64,000 bases of DNA from Lentisphaerota bacterium (GCA_021413965.1 JAIOPI010000037.1:30150-94149), one strand, 5' to 3'; counted from the stretch's first letter, positions 16,613-25,788 are shown. Notes: generated by a model not told the origin, from the sequence alone. Program-made: numbers and translations.

Positions 16613-16773
16613 CAGGGTTCAGGGTTCAGGCCGCGCTAAGGCTTCCGCACCGCTTTAGTCATGAATAGTCAACGCGCCACTTCCGATTATCCGCACTTGA
16701 AAGTTGGACGTTGAGCGTCGAACGTTTCCCATCCTCCGCTCCCCCCAACCCGCCCCCTGAACCCCGAACCCTG
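16613..16773. repeat. GGGTTCAGG-type inverted repeat with GTTGGACGTTG core
   Basis: The left arm (16613-16630) and right arm (16756-16773) repeat the asnB-downstream element. Between them lies GTTGGACGTTGAGCGTCG (about 16703-16720), similar to 4657-4684 and loosely to 9751-9780. The element occupies most of the 191-base dapB-dapA gap. Confidence 0.55.
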
Positions 16774-16796
16774 CCCCCCGCCCTCTTGCCCTCTTG

Positions 16797-17666
16797 CTAC
16801 AGCAGCCCGACCTGCGTCAGCGTCTTGCGCAGCTTCGCCTTCAGGTCGTCCGGCATCGCGCACAGCGGCAAGCGGTAGGTTTCCAGGATGCGTCCCTGCA
16901 TCGCCATGGCCGCCTTGACCGGCACGGGGTTCGTGTCGATGAACAGATCGCGGAACAGGGGATACAGCCGCGCATGCAGTGAGCGTGCCTCCTCCCACCG
17001 CCCGGCCAGTGCCGCGTGCACCAGCATGCTCACCAGATCCGGCGCCACGTTCGACGCTACGCTGATCACGCCCTTGGCCCCCACGGCCATCATCGGCAAG
17101 GTCAGGCTGTCGTCGCCGGAAAGCACCGTCAGGTTCGGGCTCCGGTCCAGGATGGCGCTGGCGCGGTCCACGCTGCCGGCCGCCTCCTTGATCGCCACCA
17201 CGTGGGGGTGTTCGGCCAGGCGCGCGACCGTCTCGAGCGGAATCTCGCGGCCCGTGCGACCGGGCACGTTGTAGAGCACCACGGGCAGCCCCAGGTCCGC
17301 TACGGCGCTGAAATGACGATACAGCCCCTCGGCGTTGGGCTTGTTGTAGTACGGCGTCACCTGCAGCGTGCCATCCGCGCCGGCTTCCAGCGCGCTGCGC
17401 GTCAGCAGGATCGCCTCGGCCGTGGAGTTGGCGCCCGTGCCGGCGATGACCTTCATCCGCCCCCGGCTCGCATGAATCGCCAGACGCACCACTTCGCGGT
17501 GCTCATCAAAATCAACCGTGGGCGATTCCCCGGTGGTGCCGACCGGCACGATGCCATCCACGCCGGAGCGCGCCTGCCAGTCGATCAGTTCTTCGAACTT
17601 GGCAAAATCGACGGATCCATCGGCACGAAACGGCGTAACAATGGCGGTGTAACATCCTTCAAACAT
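16797..17666 (-). CDS. dapA: 4-hydroxy-tetrahydrodipicolinate synthase
   Basis: The 289-residue class I aldolase condenses pyruvate with aspartate semialdehyde. Motifs in order: YTAIVTPFRADGSVDF, VPVGTTGESPT, VIAGTGANSTAEAI, the Tyr of TPYYNKPNAEGLYRHF and the Schiff-base Lys in VAIKEAAGS. SGDDSLTLPMMAVGAKGVIS is also typical. Length is standard. The start at 17666 has AAAGG about nine bases upstream and its own promoter. Confidence 0.96.
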   Translation of the reverse strand: MFEGCYTAIVTPFRADGSVDFAKFEELIDWQARSGVDGIVPVGTTGESPTVDFDEHREVVRLAIHASRGRMKVIAGTGANSTAEAILLTRSALEAGADGTLQVTPYYNKPNAEGLYRHFSAVADLGLPVVLYNVPGRTGREIPLETVARLAEHPHVVAIKEAAGSVDRASAILDRSPNLTVLSGDDSLTLPMMAVGAKGVISVASNVAPDLVSMLVHAALAGRWEEARSLHARLYPLFRDLFIDTNPVPVKAAMAMQGRILETYRLPLCAMPDDLKAKLRKTLTQVGLL

Positions 17667-17689
17667 GATCAGGTTACCTTTCGGGATCT

Positions 17690-17718
17690 ACTGTAGCGAA
17701 GTTGCCCCCCCGCGCCAA
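17690..17718 (-). promoter_or_regulatory. promoter of dapA
   Basis: On the minus strand TTGGCG (17713-17718) and TACAGT (17690-17695) are separated by exactly 17 bases. A leader of about 16 bases with AAAGG precedes the dapA start. The -10 box is identical to those of asnB and the nusG-like gene. Confidence 0.55.
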
Positions 17719-17826
17719 GTCGAATGGCCAGCGCGCGGTTTCGGCTCCCAAGGTGGGGCGAGCCGTCCCGGCGAGCCGGTCCGTCCCCAACCGCGCAACC
17801 CACCCCGCCCAGCCGGCACGCCTTCG

Positions 17827-19086
17827 TCAGGCCGTCGCCGGCAGCGGCTCGCGGCGAACCAGGTCTTCCCACGTCTCGCGCTGACCGACAACCCAGGCGC
17901 GGTCGCCATTCACCATGACTTCCGCCACCAGCGGACGGCTGTTGTACGTCGAGGCCATCGCAAAGCCATAGGCCCCCGCGCTCGTCACGGCCAGCAAATC
18001 CCCCTCGCCAACCTCCGGGAGATCCCGGTCGGCCGCCAGGAAATCGCCCGACTCGCAGATCGGCCCGACCAGGTCGCCGTGAATAACGCCGCGCCCCTCC
18101 GCCACCGACAGGATGTCGTGGTGGGCCTGGTACAGCGACGGCCGGATCAGGTCGTTCATGCCCGCGTCGACCACGACGAACTTCTTGAAGGCGTTGTCCT
18201 TGACGTACTGCACGCGGCACACCAGCACGCCGGCGTTGCCGCACAGGTAGCGCCCGGGCTCCATCACGATCTGCAACCCGAGCTCCTCCAGCAACGGCAC
18301 CACCCGCGCGGCATAGGTCGCGGGATCCAGCGGCTGGTCCGCCGCCTTGTAGCGGATCCCGATCCCGCCGCCGATGTCCAGGTAGCGGAACGTCGGGTGC
18401 AGCGTCTTCAGCGTGCGGCAAAACTCACGCACGATCGACACGGCGTCATGGAACGGCTGCGCCGTCAGAATCTGCGAGCCGATATGCATGTGCAGCCCGG
18501 CGATCTCGATGTTCGGCAACTGCGCGGCCAGCGCGTACGCCTTGAGCGTGCGCTCCGCATCCAGGCCGAACTTGTTCTCCTTCTTGCCGGTGCTGATGTA
18601 CTTGTGCGTCTGCGGATCGACGTCCGGATTGATGCGGAACGCAATCCGCCCGATCGTGCCCGTCTCGACCGCGCAGGCGGAAATGCGGCGCGCCTCGGGC
18701 TCGGACTCCACCGTGAAGAAGAGAATGCCGGCGCGCAGCGCATAGCGAATCTCGTCCGCCGTCTTGCCGACGCCCGCAAACACGATGCGCGCCGGATCGG
18801 CCCCCGCCCGCCGCGCGCGATACAGCTCGCCGCCGGAGACGATGTCCAGGCCCGAGCCCTCGTCGAGCAGTGTGCGCATGACCGCCCCGTTGGAGTTGGC
18901 CTTGACCGAGAAGCAGATCAGCGGCTTGACCGCGCGCATCGCCTGCGCGAGCGTGCGGTACTGGGTCTGCAGATGCGTCTGGCTGTACACATACAGCGGT
19001 GTGCCATGCTGGTCCGCCAGCGCCCGCAGCGCCACCCCCTCGGCACACAGTTCACCGTTCCGATACGTAAAAGCGTCCATATCCAT
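17827..19086 (-). CDS. lysA: diaminopimelate decarboxylase
   Basis: The 419-residue PLP enzyme (alanine-racemase fold type III) decarboxylates meso-diaminopimelate to lysine. The PLP-binding Lys lies in ICFSVKANSNGAVM, LDIVSGGELYRA follows, HMHIGSQI and DIGGGIGIRY bind the cofactor phosphate, EPGRYLCGNAG and CESGDFLA supply substrate contacts, and AGAYGFAMASTYNSRP closes the site. The start at 19086 fits family length. It is separated from dapA by 160 bases and starts divergently from the phosphotransferase gene. Confidence 0.95.
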   Translation of the reverse strand: MDMDAFTYRNGELCAEGVALRALADQHGTPLYVYSQTHLQTQYRTLAQAMRAVKPLICFSVKANSNGAVMRTLLDEGSGLDIVSGGELYRARRAGADPARIVFAGVGKTADEIRYALRAGILFFTVESEPEARRISACAVETGTIGRIAFRINPDVDPQTHKYISTGKKENKFGLDAERTLKAYALAAQLPNIEIAGLHMHIGSQILTAQPFHDAVSIVREFCRTLKTLHPTFRYLDIGGGIGIRYKAADQPLDPATYAARVVPLLEELGLQIVMEPGRYLCGNAGVLVCRVQYVKDNAFKKFVVVDAGMNDLIRPSLYQAHHDILSVAEGRGVIHGDLVGPICESGDFLAADRDLPEVGEGDLLAVTSAGAYGFAMASTYNSRPLVAEVMVNGDRAWVVGQRETWEDLVRREPLPATA

Positions 19087-19246
19087 GCTATCCGTGGTTA
19101 CGACAATCCGGTTGCGTCCGCCATTCCCCGTCCGGGCGCCCGCAGCCTTGCACAGCACGCGGCCCGGTGTCAATGCCACCGCCGGTCCTCCACCACCCTC
19201 ACCCGCCCCTGTGGGCGCTCCCCCGGGGACCGCCCCCGAGTTTGAA

Positions 19247-19284
19247 TTGGTCGCCTTCACGCCTTGTGCTAGGATGCCCACTTG
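19247..19284 (+). promoter_or_regulatory. promoter of the glycosylphosphotransferase, probably leaderless
   Basis: TTGGTC (19247-19252) and TAGGAT (19270-19275) are spaced by 17 bases, and the GTG start follows eight bases later. AGGA lies inside the -10 box itself, so no Shine-Dalgarno remains if transcription starts at the usual distance. Confidence 0.45.
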
Positions 19285-20750
19285 TGAAATCGCGTCGCAT
19301 CCTGAACCTCGGGCTAATCTACTTCTTCGCGGATGTTATCGCGATCATCGGCGCGTACTTCACCACGCTGCTCCTGCGGTTTCACAGCGAGTGGGGCGAC
19401 ACCCTCTTCACCTGGATCAACCGCACCCTGCGCGTGCGCGAAAGCGGGCAGGTGGGCGACCTGTTCCGCGACTTCTACGTCGGCAGCGCGCCCCGCATCA
19501 TCCTGTTCCTCATCCTCGTCCTCACCACGCTCTACTCCCTCTGGGACCTCTACGCCGAACGCCGCTTCCTCAAGCGCCGGCCCGTGGCGTGGAACGTCAT
19601 CCTCTGCAACATCATGGCCCTCGCCATTTTCTATGCGTACTTCTACCTGCAGCGCAACCTGTTCCACCCGCGCAGCATGTTCGCCACCATCCTGTTCTTC
19701 AATACCGTCTACACCGTGGCCCTGCGCGCGACGACTGACGCCGTCCTGCGCCACCTGCGCACCGCCCACCGGCTCGACCTCTGCCCCGTGGTCGTGGTCG
19801 GCCGCGGCCGCGATGCCGACCGCATCCTCGAACTGATGCGCCTGTCGCCGGCGCGCAGCCTGTTCCTCGCCGAACAGCTGGACGCCAACCCGCAAGCCCC
19901 TTTCTCCGCCCAATTGGCCGACATCCACGCCGCCGTGACTCGCCATGACGCCGGGCTCGTCATCCTGGCGGACAGCCGCTGCTCCATCGCCCAGATCATG
20001 CAGGTGCTCGAACTGGCGGACCGGCTGGATGTGGCCGTCAAAATCCTCTCCCGTGAACTGGACGTGCTGATGACGCGCGCCAGCATCGAGGGCGACTTGA
20101 TCTACAGCATCCCCCTGGTGCACTTCGCGGCCCCGTCTGTCGCCCGCCGCTTCGAACACATCAAGCAACTCGGGGCCAGACTCCTCGCGGCCGTCGCCGT
20201 GGTGGCCCTCTCGCCGCTGCTGATCGCCATTGCGCTGCTGATCCGGCTGACGAGCCGCGGCCCCGTGCTCTTCATCCAGGAGCGCCTCGGCATCAACAAC
20301 CGCCCCTTCCGCATGTTCAAGTTCCGCACCATGATTCACGACGCGGACGGAAAGCGCGACGCACTTGAACGGCACAATGAATCCGGGCCGGGCCTCTTCA
20401 AGATCCGGTCCGATCCCCGGGTCACGCGGCTGGGCAGAATCCTCCGGCGCTACAGCCTCGACGAACTCCCGCAGCTCTTCAATGTCGTCATGGGGGACAT
20501 GACCCTCGTCGGCCCGCGCCCCCTGCCGCGGCGGGATTTCGAGAATTACTACGCGGAGTGGCACTACGGCCGCCACAACGGCCTGCCCGGACTGACCTGC
20601 CTCTGGCAGTCCTCGGGCCGCAGCGACCTCGACTTCCACAACATGTGCGTCCTCGACGTCTACTACCTGCGCAACCAGAATGCCGTCCTGGACCTGAAGA
20701 TCCTGCTGCGCACGATCCGCGTCGTCGTCCTCGCCCGCGGCGCCTATTAG
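19284..20750 (+). CDS. polyprenyl-phosphate glycosylphosphotransferase (WbaP/WcaJ type)
   Basis: The 488-residue protein has several N-terminal membrane helices, a CoA-binding-like central region and the C-terminal bacterial sugar transferase domain. Signatures are RGPVLFIQERLGINNRPFRM, FKFRTM, SGPGLFKIRSDPRVTRLGR, LDELPQLFNVVMGDMTLVGP and GLPGLTCLWQ. It moves a sugar-1-phosphate from a nucleotide sugar to undecaprenyl phosphate, the first step of exopolysaccharide or O-antigen repeat assembly. A GTG start at 19284 begins the first basic residues and membrane span; an earlier in-frame Met would add a Pro-rich low-complexity tail. It opens the polysaccharide region. Confidence 0.92.
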   Translation: MKSRRILNLGLIYFFADVIAIIGAYFTTLLLRFHSEWGDTLFTWINRTLRVRESGQVGDLFRDFYVGSAPRIILFLILVLTTLYSLWDLYAERRFLKRRPVAWNVILCNIMALAIFYAYFYLQRNLFHPRSMFATILFFNTVYTVALRATTDAVLRHLRTAHRLDLCPVVVVGRGRDADRILELMRLSPARSLFLAEQLDANPQAPFSAQLADIHAAVTRHDAGLVILADSRCSIAQIMQVLELADRLDVAVKILSRELDVLMTRASIEGDLIYSIPLVHFAAPSVARRFEHIKQLGARLLAAVAVVALSPLLIAIALLIRLTSRGPVLFIQERLGINNRPFRMFKFRTMIHDADGKRDALERHNESGPGLFKIRSDPRVTRLGRILRRYSLDELPQLFNVVMGDMTLVGPRPLPRRDFENYYAEWHYGRHNGLPGLTCLWQSSGRSDLDFHNMCVLDVYYLRNQNAVLDLKILLRTIRVVVLARGAY

Positions 20751-20816
20751 CCGCCAGTCACCCCGCCGCACCATGCGGACACACCGCCGGCCGAAAGGCG
20801 GGACTCGCGGGAGGGA

Positions 20817-21563
20817 TCAGGGCGCGGGTGGCGGAGCGAGGGACGGATAGAGCGCGGCCATGAATTGGCGCAGGCGCTCGATGTGGCGGGCTGACGACGG
20901 ATCGCGCGTGGTTGCGACGGCCACGTAGGCCCAGCGGTACGCCTGCTGATGCAGCACGCGCGCTTTCGACATCCACCACAGCCGCTGCCAGTGGTACGGC
21001 GTCTCGCGCCCCTCACCGGCGAACCAGTAGGCATAGGCCGAGCAGCCCCCCGCCGAACCGGCCGGCCGCAGATCAAGCAGCATGACCCCCAGCGGCGCGC
21101 GCCCGGGGACCGGAACCGCCAGCACCTGGCTGGATTCGATCACCTGTCCCTGTGCGGGCAGGCACTGCTGCGGGCGGTGAAGACTCTTCTGCTCCATGCC
21201 GCTGACCGTGATCGACACGTCCATGATCTCGCCGCGCGGGCTCACGTAGCGGCGCCGGTGGATCACCGTGTCCGCCGGCAGCAGCCGCCGCTCCGCCAGC
21301 GAGATCTCGAAGACCTCCCCGCCGCAGACCGGGCAGCGCCCCTCGGGTGTCAGCTCGTCCGTCCGCCAGCTGCGCAGGCAGCTTTCCGTATGGCAGAAGC
21401 GGACGTCCTCGGCCTCGTACGGCCCCACCTGGTCGGGCAGCGTGAGACGCACGTCGACCTCGTTGTGCAGGGTCAGCTCGCCCCCGCGCCAGACGGCCAG
21501 CGCCGTGAGGGCGACGCAGGCCACCACCAGCACCAGATAGCCGCGTGTGCGGGATCCCGTCAT
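20817..21563 (-). CDS. EpsI-family exosortase-associated protein with a zinc-ribbon-like insertion
   Basis: The 248-residue protein has one N-terminal membrane span and the EpsI core: HRRRYVSPRGEIMDVSI, then MEQKSLHRPQQCLPAQG (EpsI usually has SLHxPExCxPxxGW). Unusually, residues 57-80 carry Cys57-x4-Cys62 and Cys77-x2-Cys80 (CPVCGG), a zinc-ribbon-like knuckle pair just outside the membrane. EpsI proteins occur fused to or next to exosortases in exopolysaccharide loci; their biochemical role is not settled. Its start overlaps the exosortase stop by four bases, so the two are coupled. Confidence 0.85.
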   Translation of the reverse strand: MTGSRTRGYLVLVVACVALTALAVWRGGELTLHNEVDVRLTLPDQVGPYEAEDVRFCHTESCLRSWRTDELTPEGRCPVCGGEVFEISLAERRLLPADTVIHRRRYVSPRGEIMDVSITVSGMEQKSLHRPQQCLPAQGQVIESSQVLAVPVPGRAPLGVMLLDLRPAGSAGGCSAYAYWFAGEGRETPYHWQRLWWMSKARVLHQQAYRWAYVAVATTRDPSSARHIERLRQFMAALYPSLAPPPAP

Positions 21564-22480
21564 GGCGCGCGCTTTCTGCCGATTCGCTCGAGCAGCTGGC
21601 CGATGCTCAACATGAGCGAAATGGCGATCGCGAACACGAAGTAGCCCGAGTAGTCGTGATAGAGCACCATGGCGCGTTCGCGGCCGAACGTCTGCGCGAC
21701 AATGGCAATGGTCACGATCCGCGCCACGTTGCCGATGATGGCCAGCGGAATGGCGCTGAGGAACAGCGTCCATTGCCGCCACCAGCCGCGCTGCGTGAAA
21801 TGCGCGTAGGCGGCCGTCAGCGCCGTCATCGCCAGCAGCGAGCGCAGGCCGCTGCAGGCGTCGGCCACATCGAAGTTGAAGCCGCCCGCCGCCGCGGAAT
21901 AGATCGCCGTGCCGGACTGGCGCGCGGCAATGCCGAGCCCGTTGAGCAGAATCGTCGACGCCGTGGTCGCCACCATGCGCAACGGGACCGTGATGCTGTC
22001 GAGAAAACTGAACGGGATGCAGAGGATGAGATAGGCGCAGGGAAAGATCAGCAGACGCCCAACGGCAGGACCGTAGAACGTCAGTGGCAGCCCCGCCAGG
22101 AGCATGATGCAGGAAAACAACGCCAGCCGCGTTTGCTGCGCGCGCACGCCAACAAGGTGCAGCAGCATGGCCAGGACGACCAGGACGAGCCCCCAGGCGC
22201 ACGTGCGTTTGGGGGCGGCCGCCACGGCCTCCCGGCGCCGCCACAGGGCATACGCACTGATGACCGGGATGCACCACCCGTGCGACAGGTCGCCGCCAGA
22301 GCCGTTCCAGCGCTCGGCCATCCAGACCAGCGCCGAGCGTCCGAAAACCGGGACTTGCTCGGTATTGCCCTGCACGCCGTAGAGCGCAACCACGGACAGC
22401 ACGGTCAGCACCACAAAGGGACGCCAGGCGAGCACGGCGCCGCCACTTTCCGGTTCGACACGTTCGGGGGTGGCACTCAT
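21560..22480 (-). CDS. exosortase (archaeosortase/exosortase family)
   Basis: The 306-residue polytopic protein has eight or so membrane spans and the exosortase catalytic triad in the expected order: Cys209 in DACSGLRSL, Arg254 in IGNVARI and His275 in YHDYSGYFVF. Exosortases cleave and transfer C-terminally tagged (PEP-CTERM-like) exported proteins, in the membrane. No protein encoded in the window ends with a recognisable PEP-CTERM tail, so substrates must be elsewhere, or this enzyme serves the polysaccharide. It forms an operon with the EpsI gene and starts only 11 bases from the divergent GT39 gene. Confidence 0.92.
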   Translation of the reverse strand: MSATPERVEPESGGAVLAWRPFVVLTVLSVVALYGVQGNTEQVPVFGRSALVWMAERWNGSGGDLSHGWCIPVISAYALWRRREAVAAAPKRTCAWGLVLVVLAMLLHLVGVRAQQTRLALFSCIMLLAGLPLTFYGPAVGRLLIFPCAYLILCIPFSFLDSITVPLRMVATTASTILLNGLGIAARQSGTAIYSAAAGGFNFDVADACSGLRSLLAMTALTAAYAHFTQRGWWRQWTLFLSAIPLAIIGNVARIVTIAIVAQTFGRERAMVLYHDYSGYFVFAIAISLMLSIGQLLERIGRKRAP

Positions 22481-22492
22481 AATCGACACGCG
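22454..22492 (+). promoter_or_regulatory. promoter of the GT39 gene overlapping the exosortase start codon
   Basis: TTCGAC (22454-22459), 18 bases, CATAAT (22478-22483), then eight bases to a GTG start. The -10 box overlaps the ATG of the divergent exosortase gene (22478-22480), so transcription of the two genes may interfere. No Shine-Dalgarno is present before the GTG. Confidence 0.4.
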
Positions 22493-23706
22493 TGAAGGTC
22501 GACGATCCACAGGCTGGACGCTGGTTGGCGCTCCTGCTGACGCTGCTCCTCGGCGCCGGCACCGCCTATGCGATCACGCTGGGCGCGGACCTGCGCTTCC
22601 CTGACGAACGCGAGTACGTGGCCCTGGCCCGCCACGTGGCGGACGCCGGCCGCTACTCCCTCGACGGCACCACTCCAACCGCCTACCGGCCCCCGGTCTA
22701 CCCGCTGCTGCTGGCCGGCTTCGCGCGCCTCGGTGGCGACCTCATGGCGTTCCGGATGCTGAACATGGCCCTGCTCGCGCTGAGCGCGGGACTGATGTAC
22801 CGGCTGGCGCGCCGGACGGGCAGCCCGCGCGCTGGCCTGCTGGCCGCCGGCGGGTTCGCCCTCTATCCGCTCAACCTCTACACGGCCGGCACGCTCTATC
22901 CGCAGACGCTCGCGACGGCCCTTGTCCTGCTGAGCCTGGACCTCGTCAGCGCCGCCGCCACGTTCGGCCCGTGGCGTGCGCTCGGTCTCGGCCTGCTCGC
23001 CAGCCTGCTCGTGCTGGCGGTGCCCACCTGCGCCGCACCCGCCGTGCTCATGGTCGCCTGGGCGCTGTGGCGGCACGTGCCGCGCCCGGCGTGGCTGCCG
23101 CGCGCCGCCCTCATCGTCGTGGGCGCCACGCTGGTGGCCGCCCCCTGGACGCTGCGCAACTACCGCGTCTTCGGCACCTTCATTCCCGTGTCCACCAACG
23201 GCGGCATCAATCTGCTCCTGGGCAACTCGCCCAACACCACGCCCAATGCCGGCGTGAACGTGGATCTGACGCCCCAGCTGGCCGCCGCCGCCGATCTCGA
23301 TGAGCCCGCGCGCAATGCGGCCTTCACCCGGGCCGCCATCGCGCACATCCGCGAGCAGCCGCTGGCGAGTGCCGGCCTCTACGTGCGCAAGTTCCTGAAT
23401 TACTTCCATGTTCACAACACCCTGCATACGGCGTCGGAGGGCTCGCCCGCGCGCGATGCCCTGCTGGCCCTGTGCTACGTCCCGCTCCTGCTGCTGGCCG
23501 GCGCGCACACCATCGCCGCCCTCCGTGCCCGCCCGCGCGATTCCCTGACGCTCTTCTACGCCCTGCTTTACCTGATCAGCGGCGCCGCGCAAGCCGTGTT
23601 TTTCACGCGCATCCGCTTCCGCGTGCCCTTCGACCCCCTGCTGCTCCTGCTCGCCGTCCGCCCTTGGCCGACGCGCGCAGCAATCACAACCGACGCCCCT
23701 CCCTGA
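22492..23706 (+). CDS. GT39 (PMT_2-like) glycosyltransferase
   Basis: The 404-residue polytopic protein begins with a membrane span, followed by a luminal loop with the acidic pair typical of GT-C enzymes (LRFPDEREYVALARHV), then TAYRPPVYPLLLAGF and many hydrophobic helices. PMT_2/ArnT relatives transfer sugar from a polyprenyl phosphate to lipid or protein on the periplasmic face. The GTG start is supported by the promoter placement and immediate start of the hydrophobic N-terminus. It is convergent with the GT2-GT4 gene. Confidence 0.82.
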   Translation: MKVDDPQAGRWLALLLTLLLGAGTAYAITLGADLRFPDEREYVALARHVADAGRYSLDGTTPTAYRPPVYPLLLAGFARLGGDLMAFRMLNMALLALSAGLMYRLARRTGSPRAGLLAAGGFALYPLNLYTAGTLYPQTLATALVLLSLDLVSAAATFGPWRALGLGLLASLLVLAVPTCAAPAVLMVAWALWRHVPRPAWLPRAALIVVGATLVAAPWTLRNYRVFGTFIPVSTNGGINLLLGNSPNTTPNAGVNVDLTPQLAAAADLDEPARNAAFTRAAIAHIREQPLASAGLYVRKFLNYFHVHNTLHTASEGSPARDALLALCYVPLLLLAGAHTIAALRARPRDSLTLFYALLYLISGAAQAVFFTRIRFRVPFDPLLLLLAVRPWPTRAAITTDAPP

Positions 23707-23724
23707 CCACCCACCCCGCAGCAC

Positions 23725-25788
23725 CTACGGCGCCTTCCCTCCCACCAACGGCAACACCGCTTTCTGCAGCTCGGCCGCAAAGTGCGCGGGGCCGAACCGC
23801 GCATCCAACCGCTGCCGCGCCGCGCGGCCCATCGCCTCTCGCCGCGCACGGTCGCGCGCGAGTTCCAGCAACCGGTCGGCCATCTCGTCGGGGTCCGTGG
23901 GCGACACGAGGTAGCCCGTCACGCCATCCTCCACCTGCTCCAGGTAGCCGCCCAGGCGCGTCGCCACAACCGGGATCCCGGCGTGCATGGCCTCCAGGGT
24001 CACGAGCGCGAAAGGCTCCGGCCGCACGGACGGCAGCACGACGACATCGGCCGCCGCCATAAACGCCGCCACATCGCGGCGGTATCCGGCGAACACGACC
24101 TGCGCATCGAGCTGGGCGTCGCGCACCTGCTGCTTCAGCTGTCGCAGCAAGTCCTCGTAACCGGGAAACACGTCGCCCACAATGAGGGCGTGAAACGCCG
24201 GCGCGCCCTTCTGCTTCAGGCGGGCGGCGGCCTTCAGAAAGAAGTCCTGCCCCTTCCAGAAGTGAATCCGCCCCACGAGCACGATCACGAACGCCTCGGG
24301 CGAGAGGCCAAACTCCGCGCGCACCGCCCCGGCCTGTGCGGTGGTGCCGAAGTGGCTCGACACGGCGTTGTGGACCACGCAGATACGCCCGGCCGCTTGA
24401 GGGGCATGCGGGAGCAGGTGGTCGCGCACGGCGGCGGAGACGGCAATGACACGCGTGGCCTGGCCGGTGACGACACGCGCCCACCCCCGCGCAAACCACG
24501 CGGGCTTGGTGACGATCTCGTGCAGGTGCCAGACGTGCGGCAGCCCCGCCAGTCGCGCCGCCACGGCACCGGCCATGATCGCCCCGGTGTTGGAGTAGAT
24601 CAGCGCCACGTGCTCGCGCCGCGCGCGAACGGCAAGCGATATCCCCGCCGTCAGCGCCGTCCATCCAACCCCCAGCATGCCCCAGGGCGTCATGGACTTG
24701 CGCCGCAGAATCCCGAGGCGACGGATGCGCACCCGGGGCGTGAGCTGCAGCAGTTGATCCACGAGCGGGCCGGACGAGTCGAGCACGACGGCCGGCTCCA
24801 CCTGAGCCGACAGGCTTTCGATGGCCTGGCGCAGCACTTCGTCCGACCCGTACAGTTCGCCGCCGTGGTGCAAGAAGAGCGCACGCGGGCGGTGGGCCGC
24901 GACAGGGCCGCGCGACGCGGCACGGCTCGCCCGCCACACGTCGAAGCAATTGAAGCGGATGGCCAGCCACGGAAGACGGGGCACCCAGTACTTGCGCGCG
25001 TAGCGCCACATGCTCTGCGTGTGCACCCACGTGCGCCGGCTGACGAGGTGCTTGTCACTGACCGCCAGGTGGTGGTGCACGATCCGGGCCTCCGGAACAT
25101 AGACGATGTCCCATCCCCCGGCATGCATGCGGCGGCCCAGATCGATGTCCTCGACGTACAGCGTGTAGCCCTCGTCAAACGGCCCCACGGCATCGATGGC
25201 CTCGCGCCGAATGAACAGGCAGGCGCCGAGCAGCCAGTCGACCGAACGGGGCGCACTGAGATCCTCGTCCTGCATGAGATGCCGCTGGTTGGCGCGCGAA
25301 TCGCGCACCACGAGCCGCAGCGGCGTGCGCCGCACGAGCGTGGCGCTGAGCGTCGGGAACCGGCGGGCGGAGGGCTGGTGCGGACCGTCGGGGAACTGGA
25401 GGCGCGGGCCGCAGATGCCGACGCGCGGATGCTGATCCATGTAGGCCGCCAGCGCCGTCAACGCGCCCGGCTGCACGACGGTGTCGGGATTCAGCACCAG
25501 CCAGTAGCGCCCCTGCGCCAGCGCCATGCCGAAGTTGGAGTTGGCCGCAAAGCCGCGCCTCGCCTCATTCACGTGCACCCGCACGCCGGGATAGCCCGCG
25601 GCCAGGCGCGCGCTGTCGTCATCCGAGCGGTTGTCGATCACGATGATCTCCAGCGGCATCTCGCCCGCCGCACGCACCAGGCTGTCGAGGCAGTCCCCGA
25701 GGTAGTGGGCATGGTTGTGCGTCACCACGATGGCGGTGACGCGCGGGGGCACGTCGGGCGGAGAGACGGGCGGGGTGGTGGTGCTCAT
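23725..25788 (-). CDS. two-domain glycosyltransferase (GT2-GT4 fusion)
   Basis: The 687-residue protein joins two GTs. Residues about 1-270 are GT2 rhamnosyltransferase-like: VTAIVVTHNHAHYLGDCLDS, EIIVIDNRSDDDS, YWLVLNPDT and VDWLLGACLFIRREA. Residues about 300-687 are GT4: LFLHHGGELYGSDEVL, WHLHEIV, VIVLVGRIHFWKGQDFFL and PEPFALVTLEAMHAGIPVVA with the E-x7-E pair. Fusion suggests that two sequential sugars are added by one polypeptide in the cytoplasm. It is the last gene of the 13-kb minus-strand operon and begins 10 bases after the preceding GT4. Confidence 0.88.
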   Translation of the reverse strand: MSTTTPPVSPPDVPPRVTAIVVTHNHAHYLGDCLDSLVRAAGEMPLEIIVIDNRSDDDSARLAAGYPGVRVHVNEARRGFAANSNFGMALAQGRYWLVLNPDTVVQPGALTALAAYMDQHPRVGICGPRLQFPDGPHQPSARRFPTLSATLVRRTPLRLVVRDSRANQRHLMQDEDLSAPRSVDWLLGACLFIRREAIDAVGPFDEGYTLYVEDIDLGRRMHAGGWDIVYVPEARIVHHHLAVSDKHLVSRRTWVHTQSMWRYARKYWVPRLPWLAIRFNCFDVWRASRAASRGPVAAHRPRALFLHHGGELYGSDEVLRQAIESLSAQVEPAVVLDSSGPLVDQLLQLTPRVRIRRLGILRRKSMTPWGMLGVGWTALTAGISLAVRARREHVALIYSNTGAIMAGAVAARLAGLPHVWHLHEIVTKPAWFARGWARVVTGQATRVIAVSAAVRDHLLPHAPQAAGRICVVHNAVSSHFGTTAQAGAVRAEFGLSPEAFVIVLVGRIHFWKGQDFFLKAAARLKQKGAPAFHALIVGDVFPGYEDLLRQLKQQVRDAQLDAQVVFAGYRRDVAAFMAAADVVVLPSVRPEPFALVTLEAMHAGIPVVATRLGGYLEQVEDGVTGYLVSPTDPDEMADRLLELARDRARREAMGRAARQRLDARFGPAHFAAELQKAVLPLVGGKAP

